DNA from: an uncultured Mediterraneibacter sp.
GTDB taxonomy: Bacteria; Bacillota; Clostridia; Lachnospirales; Lachnospiraceae
DNA length: 64,000 bases
Direction of reading: 5' to 3'
Assembly (NCBI RefSeq): GCF_934309415.1
Contig: NZ_CAKRDI010000006.1
Span: forward strand, 62,001 to 126,000
Shown: piece by piece, positions 43,093 to 51,344 of the stretch
How positions within the stretch are numbered: the stretch's first letter is position 1
Layout: the number at the start of each line of letters is the position of its first letter
Position numbers and translations under genes: made by a program
The notes under the pieces: model-generated
What the model was told of the DNA's origin: nothing
What the model saw: only the letters and a program-made list of their open reading frames with translations
Databases searched by the model: none

Positions 43093-43632
43093 GTGAAATT
43101 TGCGATTCAAGACAAATTATCTTCAGCAGATATAAAACTGATGCGTCAGAAACTAAAACTTAAACAAAAAGATCTTGCGGCTTTACTGAATGTGTCCGTG
43201 AAAACCATTGAGCGGTGGGAACAGAGTAATACTGAAATAAGCGGTCCTGTTGTAACGCTGTTAAAACTCCTGAACGAAGAACCAGAATGGGTAAAGGCAT
43301 TGGAAATTCCTGAAAAAGAATATCCTCTCAGACTATTTTATTACTACAAAGAAAGCCTGTGCACTATAATCGATGTAAACGAACCTATGCAAAAAATAAA
43401 GATAAAAAACTTTTCAAAAAATCCAATTTTCTGTGCATTTGGAGTCATCACTTCTCCAAGTTTCAAAGATTATGAGGAATTTTTAGAATCCAGATGCTTT
43501 CCACGAACCAGAGATAAGATGAAACTCATTTTGAGAGATCTTGATCTGCCATTTTATGATCCATTTCTTATCATTCAAAAAACTCATGGAAAAATGGCAG
43601 AAGATGACTTTTGGATTAAAATGGAATTCTAA
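43093..43632 (+). CDS. XRE/HTH-type regulator (MqsA-like DNA-binding domain)
   Basis: This 179-residue protein has an N-terminal helix-turn-helix (KLKQKDLAALLNVSVKTIERWEQ, about residues 22-44). A C-terminal domain of ~100 residues, rich in aromatic and charged residues, ends in PFYDPFLIIQKTHGKMAEDD. GAAGGTGATACA is the ribosome site. It is convergent with the MMPL gene and has no coupled partner. The C-terminal domain is not recognised; it may sense a ligand or bind another protein. Confidence 0.8.
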   Translation: MKFAIQDKLSSADIKLMRQKLKLKQKDLAALLNVSVKTIERWEQSNTEISGPVVTLLKLLNEEPEWVKALEIPEKEYPLRLFYYYKESLCTIIDVNEPMQKIKIKNFSKNPIFCAFGVITSPSFKDYEEFLESRCFPRTRDKMKLILRDLDLPFYDPFLIIQKTHGKMAEDDFWIKMEF

Positions 43633-43687
43633 TACAAGTAACCAGTTTGTATCTGTCATCCATCTCACTCTCAATTCAAATAGTTTT

Positions 43688-43987
43688 TGGATGCACCTAG
43701 AAAACGTGAAATATGATGCCGAAAAGCCTACCCCATAAGAAGGATGCCTCATTGACTCTGGCGAATGTGGAGCATGCTTGATAATTCTTAAAAAACAGCA
43801 GATTGCGTTAAAGAAAGGTTTGGAAGCTGTCTGAGCGGCAGCGAGTTTTCCAAACCTTTCTTTGCTTTTAGCAATCTGCTGTTTTTTCTAGAATTATCAG
43901 TATGCGGAACCCTGAACCAGAGTCAATGAGGCATCCTTCGGGAGCAATTTACCCCAAATCATATTTTACGTTTTCGCCCTCTATCCA
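43688..43987. repeat. 300-bp fold-back palindrome between the XRE and MMPL genes
   Basis: The arms match in order: AAAACGTGAAATATGAT with ATCATATTTTACGTTTT, GGATGCCTCATTGACTCTGG with CAGAGTCAATGAGGCATCC, AAAAAACAGCAGATTGC with GCAATCTGCTGTTTTTT, and GGTTTGGAA with TTCCAAACC around a short centre near 43832. It can end transcription from both sides. No open frame or transposase is inside. Confidence 0.85.
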
Positions 43988-43991
43988 CAAA

Positions 43992-46058
43992 CTACTTCGG
44001 CAAAAATCCTTTGCTTGTCTTGACAATGACTTTATCAAACACCATAAACATAGACGGCAGTACAAAGATAACCACCACCATACTGATCAACGCACCTCGT
44101 GCCATCAGGATACACAGTGAACTGATCATGTCAATATTAGAATAAAGACCAACTCCAATCGTTGCTGCGAAGAAGCTCAACGCACTTACCATGATGGACT
44201 GTGCAGATACACGATGTGCTGTCGTGATCGCATCATATTTTCCTGCTCCGTGATTTCGCTCTCTCTTGTATCTTGTCGTCATAAGAATCGCATAATCAAC
44301 TGTAGATCCAAGCTGAATTGTACCGATAACGATCGATGCCACAAACGGAAGCTTCGTTCCTGTAAAATACGGAATACCCATATTTACAAAAATCGCAAAT
44401 TCAATCACACCAACCAGAATAAACGGCAGTGAAATAGATTTAAACAGAATCAGAATAATCACAAAAATAATACCAATTGATACCGCACTTACCGTCTTGA
44501 AATCCGTATCTGTAATATCGATCAGATCCGCCGTCAGCGGTCCTTCACCAATCAACATTCCACCTTCATCATATGTATGCAGGATCTTGTTCAGATCTTT
44601 AATCTGTGCATTCAGTTCATCTGTTGCCACTTTGTATTCAGAGTTGACCAACACCAGCTGATAATCTTCTGTCTTCAATGCACTTGTCACAGAATCCGGA
44701 ATCATGCTCTGCGGAATCATCGGACCAATCAGAGAATCCAGTCCCAGTGCCCATTTTACACCATCTACTTTTTCCATCTCTTTGAGCATCTTTCCTGCAT
44801 CTGCGGAAGATACAGAACTGTCTACCAGAATCATATGTGTCGTATTCATCTCATAATCTTCTTTCAACTTCTCATTTGCGATGATACTTGGAAGATCCTT
44901 CGGGAGCGTCTCATCCAGATTGTAATAAACCTGCGTGTGGTTATTTCCATAAATCGCCGGGAATAACAAGATCAGGAAAAGTACTACATACACCACATAT
45001 CTCTTCGTAACTTTGTCTGAAAGTCTTCCAATGTCCGGCAGAAACGGTTTATGTTTTGTTTTCTCAATCACTTTGTCGCAACACAGAATCATCGATGGCA
45101 GGATCGTCACGCATGCAAGTACACCAAAGACTACACCTTTTACCATGACAATTCCGATATCCAGACCAAGTGTAAATGTCATAAAACAAAGAGCAATGAA
45201 TCCGGCAATCGTTGTAACAGAACTTCCGATCACGGATGAAAATGTCTGCGAGATCGCATGTGCCATCGCACGATGCTTATCTCCATCATATCGGATCTGC
45301 TGCTCTTCATAACTGTGCATCAGGAAGATGGAATAATCCAACGTTACACCTAACTGAAGGACTGCTGCAAGTGCTTTCGTAATATAAGAAATCTCTCCTA
45401 GGAAATAGTTGCTTCCCAGGTTATACACAATCGCCATTCCGATACTCAGCATGAATAATAACGGTACAAAGAACGAATCCATCGTAATCGCGAGAACAAA
45501 TACTGCAAGAAGTACCGCGATCAGCACATAGATCGGTGTTTCCTTTTCCGCCAGATTTTTCGTATCCGTTACAACAGCCGACATCCCACTTAAGAAGCAC
45601 TGCTCCCCTGCCAGACTTCTAATCTCTCCGATCGCATCCATCGTTCCGTCTGCGGAAGTTCCTTCATCAAAGAAAATTGCCATCATCGTTCCTGTATCTG
45701 AATTAAATACATCATAGATTTTCGATGGAAGCATACTCTTCGGGATACTGATATCCGCCAGTGAATCGTACCAGAGGACACGCTCTACATGACCCACTTC
45801 TTCAATCTTTGCTTTCAGTTTCGAGACATCTTTATCTTCCATTCCATCCACAATGAACATTGAAAATGCACCGGTACCGAAATCATTTACCAGAATATCC
45901 TGCCCGACCATTGTCTCAATATCTTCCGGCAGATACGTCAGCACATCATAATTGACTCTCGTATTCAGATATCCCAATGCTGATGGGATCAGAAGCAGAA
46001 CCCCTATAATCAGAATCAATACTCTGTACTTGACTACTTTCTTTCCAAACTTTACCAT
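43992..46058 (-). CDS. MMPL-family (RND-type) exporter, copy 1
   Basis: This 688-residue protein has 12 predicted helices in the duplicated RND order: one helix, an extracellular domain, five helices, then the same again. Typical segments are YDVLTYLPEDIETM at the start of domain 1, LGVTLDYSIFLMHSYEE in the middle and LGSTVDYAILMTTRYKRER near the end. The family exports lipids or drugs using the proton gradient. GAAGGGAAAG before 46058 sets the start. The long leader contains a family A repeat and, further up, operators shared with copy 2. Confidence 0.88.
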   Translation of the reverse strand: MVKFGKKVVKYRVLILIIGVLLLIPSALGYLNTRVNYDVLTYLPEDIETMVGQDILVNDFGTGAFSMFIVDGMEDKDVSKLKAKIEEVGHVERVLWYDSLADISIPKSMLPSKIYDVFNSDTGTMMAIFFDEGTSADGTMDAIGEIRSLAGEQCFLSGMSAVVTDTKNLAEKETPIYVLIAVLLAVFVLAITMDSFFVPLLFMLSIGMAIVYNLGSNYFLGEISYITKALAAVLQLGVTLDYSIFLMHSYEEQQIRYDGDKHRAMAHAISQTFSSVIGSSVTTIAGFIALCFMTFTLGLDIGIVMVKGVVFGVLACVTILPSMILCCDKVIEKTKHKPFLPDIGRLSDKVTKRYVVYVVLFLILLFPAIYGNNHTQVYYNLDETLPKDLPSIIANEKLKEDYEMNTTHMILVDSSVSSADAGKMLKEMEKVDGVKWALGLDSLIGPMIPQSMIPDSVTSALKTEDYQLVLVNSEYKVATDELNAQIKDLNKILHTYDEGGMLIGEGPLTADLIDITDTDFKTVSAVSIGIIFVIILILFKSISLPFILVGVIEFAIFVNMGIPYFTGTKLPFVASIVIGTIQLGSTVDYAILMTTRYKRERNHGAGKYDAITTAHRVSAQSIMVSALSFFAATIGVGLYSNIDMISSLCILMARGALISMVVVIFVLPSMFMVFDKVIVKTSKGFLPK

Positions 46059-46141
46059 AAACTTTCCCTTCTTTCCTTTGACTCTATTTTGCTTAAAATG
46101 ATAAATCAAATCCGTTTTTGTTTCCCCTGAAGTATCTCGGA

Positions 46142-46283
46142 GTTACTGTTCACTCCCATGTCAATCACTCTGCTGATTGGCATGGAGGATGCACGTTTTG
46201 GCTTGAATGTATCTCGCCCATCGCCGCAGGCGATTCTAAATGGCGAGATACGTTACTGTTTGCAGGTTACCTGTGAACAGTAA
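46142..46283. repeat. Family A dispersed repeat, full copy
   Basis: This is the same three-hairpin unit as at 9005-9147, ending in GTTACTGTTTGCAGG with partner CCTGTGAACAGTAA. It sits inside the leader of the MMPL copy 1 gene, between promoter and start codon. Confidence 0.85.
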
Positions 46284-46367
46284 TATCTCTGAAATTGATT
46301 TTATCATCGTAAAAATTAGTTTGTTCGCCACCTCTTTTGCCTTATATTCTTTTACGATCTCGTAAAA

Positions 46368-46449
46368 TGACCATTAGTCATTTTAAATCTTTACATGCAC
46401 TATAACGCAAAAATGACCAATAGTCAATCCATTGTATGACTATTGGTCA
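46368..46449 (-). promoter_or_regulatory. Promoter of MMPL copy 1 with three TetR-type operators
   Basis: TTGACT (46427-46422), a 17-bp spacer and TATAGT (46404-46399) form the promoter. The 13-bp palindrome TGACYATTRGTCA occurs at 46368-46380, 46414-46426 (over the -35) and 46437-46449. The same site covers the -35 of MMPL copy 2, next to the TetR gene. Confidence 0.8.
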
Positions 46450-46554
46450 TTTTTGTAACAAACGCCCTAAAATACGTTTTTTAACACCTGTTTTTTCTTA
46501 TTATTTTGTGCATTATTTCTCATCTATCTGTTCATAAACACACCTGAAATTTGC

Positions 46555-46735
46555 GCACTCGTCTCATCAGTCAAGCGGATATTCGCAATCCGCTTCGCTA
46601 CTTGCTCATAACCGAATAACTGCTCCGCAGTTTATCAGAAGGAGCTTGCACTCCTCCTGATACAAGCAAGTCCCCACCCACTGCTTATTGCTTTTCGCAA
46701 TTGAAGCAGGGGACTTACTTGATTCGGTTAAAATA
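46555..46735. repeat. Complex inverted-repeat region
   Basis: Several palindromes are nested: AAGCGGAT/ATCCGCTT, AGGAGCTTGCACTCCT, AAGTCCCC/GGGGACTT, and an outer AACCGAAT (46611) with ATTCGGTT (46722). No gene is visible. It is downstream of the AraC-type gene and could serve as its terminator. Confidence 0.5.
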
Positions 46736-46779
46736 AGACGAATGCAGCATCCATTTTTAATAAATGTCTGTCATATGAA

Positions 46780-47607
46780 TCATTGTTTCCCATGCATCTC
46801 CTTATACTCGCTCGGCAGCATTCCATACTTTTTCTGAAAGGCTCTCGCCAGTGCTTTACTTCCAGAAAATCCACATCTGAGTGCTGTCTCCGTGATACTG
46901 TATTTCCCTTTCTCAAGATCTTTCAATGCATACCCAAGACGTACATTCTGTAAATAACTCTTATACGTGATTCCCGCATATTTTTGAAACATCCGTGACA
47001 GATAATTCGGAGAATATCCAAAGATTCTCGCCACTTCCTCAAGACTCAGATCATCTGCATAATTCTCTTTCATATAAGACGTAATCGATGACAACCGATT
47101 CAGATTCTTATTCTTTCTGATAAAATCATCATCCAGATCCATCAGTCGATAGTCTTTCACCAACAGATACATAATATTATAAAAGATGCTGTTCATCTTC
47201 ATATCATATCCGCATTTTTTCTCACAGTATGTCTCATAAAGTGCTTTCAGTAATTCCATAAACCGTTCATCTCTCCGCCCCGGCTCATGGGTAAACCAGA
47301 TAAACTGTTCTCCTGTAAAATAATCTTCAAAGAGTTTCAGCGGAATCTGCAATACAATCGTCTCATTTGGCAGAGGAGAATCGACCGAATGAATCTCATT
47401 TGAATTTACGATCATAAATTCGTTTTCCGATAAATGCCACAGCCGGTCATCAATGTAAAATTCCAGCTCACCCTGACCTACAGCAAAAATCTCAATGGAA
47501 CGATGCCAGTGCTTCTCCCTGCGGTAATTTCCATTTCTTCCTTCAAAGATAAATAATTTGAACGGAAATCCTGCTTCCGGTACGATCAACTCATGTGCTA
47601 CACCCAT
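46780..47607 (-). CDS. AraC-family transcriptional regulator
   Basis: This 275-residue regulator has an N-terminal cupin sensing domain (KHWHRSIEIFAVGQGELEFYI) and a C-terminal pair of helix-turn-helix motifs (LSLEEVARIFGYSPNYLSRMFQKYAG; SITETALRCGFSGSKALARAF). These regulators usually control sugar or glycoside use. It follows the lipoprotein gene by 14 bp, so the two form a transcription unit. No sugar operon is adjacent. Confidence 0.9.
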   Translation of the reverse strand: MGVAHELIVPEAGFPFKLFIFEGRNGNYRREKHWHRSIEIFAVGQGELEFYIDDRLWHLSENEFMIVNSNEIHSVDSPLPNETIVLQIPLKLFEDYFTGEQFIWFTHEPGRRDERFMELLKALYETYCEKKCGYDMKMNSIFYNIMYLLVKDYRLMDLDDDFIRKNKNLNRLSSITSYMKENYADDLSLEEVARIFGYSPNYLSRMFQKYAGITYKSYLQNVRLGYALKDLEKGKYSITETALRCGFSGSKALARAFQKKYGMLPSEYKEMHGKQ

Positions 47608-47621
47608 AATCTATTTCACCT

Positions 47622-48350
47622 TTACTCTTTGGTCCAACTGTGCACAGTATCTGTTCCCGGGCTGACAAGATTCAGTGTATTTCCATCGTCTGACAATGTA
47701 TATTCATATTCCAGTGATCCACCGGAAACGACCAAATTCAGAAGCAACGTTCCCTCTTCATTCTGTACAGCACTGTAAGTTCCTTCTGTAACGCCTGAGG
47801 ATCCTTTGATCTTCATCTTTCCATTTTTTCTGAATTCATACTTATTTCCACTTTCATCAGACCAGATTCCGACAATATCTGAGGCACGCTCATCTGACAT
47901 ATCCAGGAATTCTACATCTGCCTGCAAAAGTCTGAGGTCTTCTCCTCCATCCAGTGATTTCAGATTAATTCCATATCCTGTGGAATCTGTTGTAATTGCA
48001 TAAGTCAGTTTCTCATCTTTTCCATCCGGGATAATCGCCAGTGTAATATTGTTATCTTCATCAAATCCACATTCAAATGTGAATGCTTCTCCATCTTTTG
48101 TTCCGGTTCCATCTGTCTTCAGATCATAGACAATATTTTCTCCGTCTACTTTCCACTTCTTTGCCACTACCTTTGCCACAGATTCGCTTGGAAGCAGATA
48201 TCCGTCTCCTGCACTGTCTTTCAGTTTGCTTGCCGCTGCATCCACTTCATTTGTTGTAGATGCTGCCGGTGTAGCAGATTTCTTGCTGTCTGCACAGCCG
48301 GTCATACTTATTGCTGTTACCAGAAGCATTGTTACGATTAGTCTCTTCAT
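47622..48350 (-). CDS. Lipoprotein with two lipocalin-like modules
   Basis: This 242-residue protein has a lipobox SMTGC (Cys19) and a Ser/Ala-rich linker. Two beta-rich modules follow, the second reading IVGIWSDESGNKYEFRKNG then TLLLNLVVSGGSLEYEYTLS. Such modules resemble DUF5640/lipocalin-like lipoproteins of Clostridia. It is located outside the membrane, and its ligand is unknown. It is transcribed just ahead of the AraC-type regulator. Confidence 0.75.
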   Translation of the reverse strand: MKRLIVTMLLVTAISMTGCADSKKSATPAASTTNEVDAAASKLKDSAGDGYLLPSESVAKVVAKKWKVDGENIVYDLKTDGTGTKDGEAFTFECGFDEDNNITLAIIPDGKDEKLTYAITTDSTGYGINLKSLDGGEDLRLLQADVEFLDMSDERASDIVGIWSDESGNKYEFRKNGKMKIKGSSGVTEGTYSAVQNEEGTLLLNLVVSGGSLEYEYTLSDDGNTLNLVSPGTDTVHSWTKE

Positions 48351-48540
48351 TTGCTGCTTTTCTCCAATCTGTCTTACTCTTGTTTATCCAAAATCTTCTT
48401 TCCTTCTATCTATAGAAGCAAAAATTATTTCAGAATTTCACGCTCATATAAACATAGATTAGCACATTTAACAATAATTTGCCAGCATTACCGCTTCCTT
48501 TTCATATATTTTTCACAACTTGTGGGAGATTTTGTTTGAA

Positions 48541-48639
48541 TGAGGGCGGCGTAGCGGGCTACGTCAACCGAATGAAGACAAAATATACCGCAAAGTGGGG
48601 CATGTAGATTGCAGGAATGATTTTTCAGACACACTCTAG
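48541..48639. repeat. Family B dispersed repeat, longest copy
   Basis: GGCGTAGCGGGCTACGTC is followed by CAAAGTGGGGCATGTAGA and a 34-bp core ending CTCTAG. The 499-bp gap 48351-48849 also holds a hairpin at 48651-48695, a second hairpin GGGGCAGAA/TTCTGCCCC near 48720-48740, and a degenerate family B core near 48790-48825, but no supported gene. Confidence 0.75.
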
Positions 48640-48650
48640 TAACTGCAATG

Positions 48651-48695
48651 CGAAAGGCGGAGCAGACACTGGTCAGGTGTCTGCTCCGCCTTTCT
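48651..48695. terminator. Strong hairpin terminator
   Basis: AAGGCGGAGCAGACAC pairs perfectly with GTGTCTGCTCCGCCTT across TGGTCAG and is followed on the plus strand by TCTTTATA. On the minus strand it could end the heptad-protein/MMPL operon. Confidence 0.7.
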
Positions 48696-48849
48696 TTATA
48701 AGATGATACAAATATCGCCGGGGCAGAACCTTCTGCCCCAACCGGAGTCTGCAAATATTACACTCTCTTACCGGGCTTTCTATCTTAACCCAAAGAGTGT
48801 CTGAGAAATACTTCCTGTAATTTCTGTTCATTTACTACTCTTTAATTTC

Positions 48850-51339
48850 TTACTCAATTGCATCTGTCTCGATCACGAATTTAACGTTTCCATCCATGGA
48901 ACCATCTTTTCCGCTGTAAGAATCATATACACAATCTTCGGATGTGATGGCATCTAATCTGTCAAGTACATCACCAAGCTCATCCTCTACTGTGCTCTTT
49001 AACTTGCTTGTTCCTTCTTTATCGAACTTATCCATACCTTCTGCAAGTTCTTTCGCTCCGGACTGTAATGTAGATGCTCCGTCACGAAGTGTTTTACTGT
49101 TAGAAGCAAGTTTTGCTGCTCCGCTTGAGAGCTGACTTCCAAGTGTATTCAGACCACTTGCAAGCTGATTTGTTCCACCCTGTAATGTCTTAACTCCTGC
49201 AACCAGTGTAGAGCTTCCGTCTTTCAGAGTACTTGCTCCATCAAGAAGCGCATCATTGTAAGATCCAAGCTGTGCGAATCCCTGATTCAGATCTGAGATT
49301 CCCTGCATTGCAACCGGGAACTGAGTGGATGTTGCGCTGTTCAGTGCTGCAAGATTGCTGTGAAGTGTACCGATTGCTGAGTTCAGTCCCTGCATTCCTG
49401 CATCCAACTGATCTACGCTGCCTGTCAGTGTCTTCAACTGATCTGCCTGTGCAAGAACACCTTCTGCCGCCTCAATGCTCTGTAACTGTTTCTCCAGTTC
49501 CGGAATTGCTGCCTGTAACTGAGGAAGTGCAGTCTGTAATTTTCCGGCCTCAGATGTAATCACATCAATATTCTGCTGAATGGCTTCTGTATCAATGGAT
49601 GGAAGCTGACTTGGATCTACTCCTGTCAGTGTCTGTAAGTTATTGCTTACGCCATCTGTCGCATCTTTTGCTGCATACAGTGCATCGATGGATGACTGCA
49701 GGGCATTTGCTGTCTCTTCATCTCCATTATTGCTTGCTTCATTCCTCTTAGCTTCCAGTGCTCCGATGGAACTGGAAATTGTCTCTGAGCTGGATGCTGC
49801 TGTATTTCTTGCCTGCTCGATCACTGAGTTATCCTGTGCAACCAGTGTGTTGATCGATTCACATGCTGCCTGGATGTTAGACTGGATCTCATTAATTCCT
49901 GCAAGCGCTCCCTGCATCTCCTGAAGTGTCGTTGCAATGGTTGTGATTGGTGCAGCGATGTCATTCTGCAACATAGAACCAAGTGTCTTTGTCTCGCTCA
50001 ACAGTGTATTTCCTGTCTGTACCATGTCATTTACCTGACCAAGCAGTGCCTGCACTTCATCCGAGCCAAGTGCTGCTTTCATCTGTGCTGTTCCTGCTGC
50101 CAGTGCCTGAGAAGCTGCCTGCAGATCTTCTGTTGTGCTTCCTTCTCCGTCTGTTGCTGCCTCAAGCTGTGCCACTGCATCCTGTACCTGCTGCAGTCCA
50201 CTGCTCAGTGCAGATAATTTTGCAGCTCCTGCTGCCAGCTGTTTTTCTCCGTCAATATAAGATGTAACTCCGTCTGCCAGTGTATTGGCTCCGTCTGTGT
50301 AATCCTGTACACCTTTGACTACTTTATTTACACCGTTCACATACTCTGTGACACTTCCACTAAGTTGTCCGTTTGTTCCAAGATAAGTCTGGATTGCTTC
50401 ATTTAATGTATCTGCACCTTCAGTGTAGCTGTCCACGCCGTCTGCCAGAGTTCCTGCTCCATCTGCAAGTGTGTTGGATCCGCTTACCAGTTCCAGTGCT
50501 GCATCTTCCAGTTCATCCAGTGAATCCTGAAGTTCATCAAAATCTGCAATATCATCAATGTTCATGTCATCCAGCAGATCTGTCAGTGCTACTGTAAATG
50601 TAGCGGACATTGTAAAGTCTGTTACATCTGCCTCTACTTCAAGACTTTCCGGAATGGTCAGATCTTTGTCTTCTGCATCATCCAGATTCAGACTGTCTTT
50701 CAGTCCCGGCATACCGAAACCAACAACGATATTTTTGCTTCCATCGGAAATTACTTTACCATTGTCGATCGTTACATTGCTGAATGTCTCATTCGGCATA
50801 ATCATACCGGTCATCATTACAAACGGTGTATAAACTTCCTGTTTCTTTCCGTCCACTTCTACTGTCTTTTTCTCTGTATTTGTATAATCGACTTTAATTT
50901 TCAGATGTCCACTCTTTCCTTTCAGATCATCTGGTTTGATCTCTTTTCCGTCCAGATAATAAGTCAGTTTCACTGTAACCGGAAGTTCTTTATTCGTTGT
51001 TCCCTGATAGTAAATATCATTTCCTTCTGTCTTCCATGTCAGCTTATTACCGCTTGTTGTAAAAGTCTCATCACCTTTGATGTTCTTAATATCTTTCAGC
51101 TCACTGGCATCTGTCAGAGATCCTGATACACTGCCGGAATTCTTCAGCCAGTTGGATACGGTAATAGAATCTGTCTTTCCTGTTGCATCTGCATTTACAT
51201 AAACTGTTTCATCTTTATAAACAGCATTGTCTGTGGAACTGCTTCCTGCGGCGTATACCGGAACTGCTCCCATCATAACTGACATTCCAACTGCGAGTGA
51301 AGTTGTAAGTGTACGTTTGATTTTTCTATTCTTATTCAT
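48850..51339 (-). CDS. Secreted heptad-repeat protein coupled to MMPL copy 2
   Basis: This 829-residue protein has a signal peptide (cleavage near VYA, ~30) and an N-terminal beta-rich region. A very long region carries X-X-X-Leu-X-X-Gly heptads (LADGAGTLADGVDSYTEG; LASNSKTLRDGASTLQSG) and coiled coil. It resembles the extracellular part of YhgE/Pip proteins but lacks their C-terminal membrane helices. It starts 5 bp after the MMPL gene, so the two must be co-expressed, and it may act as an extracellular adaptor or tether for the pump. The role is inference. Confidence 0.8.
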   Translation of the reverse strand: MNKNRKIKRTLTTSLAVGMSVMMGAVPVYAAGSSSTDNAVYKDETVYVNADATGKTDSITVSNWLKNSGSVSGSLTDASELKDIKNIKGDETFTTSGNKLTWKTEGNDIYYQGTTNKELPVTVKLTYYLDGKEIKPDDLKGKSGHLKIKVDYTNTEKKTVEVDGKKQEVYTPFVMMTGMIMPNETFSNVTIDNGKVISDGSKNIVVGFGMPGLKDSLNLDDAEDKDLTIPESLEVEADVTDFTMSATFTVALTDLLDDMNIDDIADFDELQDSLDELEDAALELVSGSNTLADGAGTLADGVDSYTEGADTLNEAIQTYLGTNGQLSGSVTEYVNGVNKVVKGVQDYTDGANTLADGVTSYIDGEKQLAAGAAKLSALSSGLQQVQDAVAQLEAATDGEGSTTEDLQAASQALAAGTAQMKAALGSDEVQALLGQVNDMVQTGNTLLSETKTLGSMLQNDIAAPITTIATTLQEMQGALAGINEIQSNIQAACESINTLVAQDNSVIEQARNTAASSSETISSSIGALEAKRNEASNNGDEETANALQSSIDALYAAKDATDGVSNNLQTLTGVDPSQLPSIDTEAIQQNIDVITSEAGKLQTALPQLQAAIPELEKQLQSIEAAEGVLAQADQLKTLTGSVDQLDAGMQGLNSAIGTLHSNLAALNSATSTQFPVAMQGISDLNQGFAQLGSYNDALLDGASTLKDGSSTLVAGVKTLQGGTNQLASGLNTLGSQLSSGAAKLASNSKTLRDGASTLQSGAKELAEGMDKFDKEGTSKLKSTVEDELGDVLDRLDAITSEDCVYDSYSGKDGSMDGNVKFVIETDAIE

Positions 51340-51344
51340 AACTT

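Noticed and set aside
43688..43987. Possible CRISPR array or tandem repeat
   Set aside because: The repeats are inverted arms of one palindrome, not regularly spaced direct repeats; no cas gene is near.
48488..48754. 88-codon frame in the repeat-rich gap
   Set aside because: It runs through the family B repeat and two hairpins, and its translation follows repeat sequence rather than a protein.
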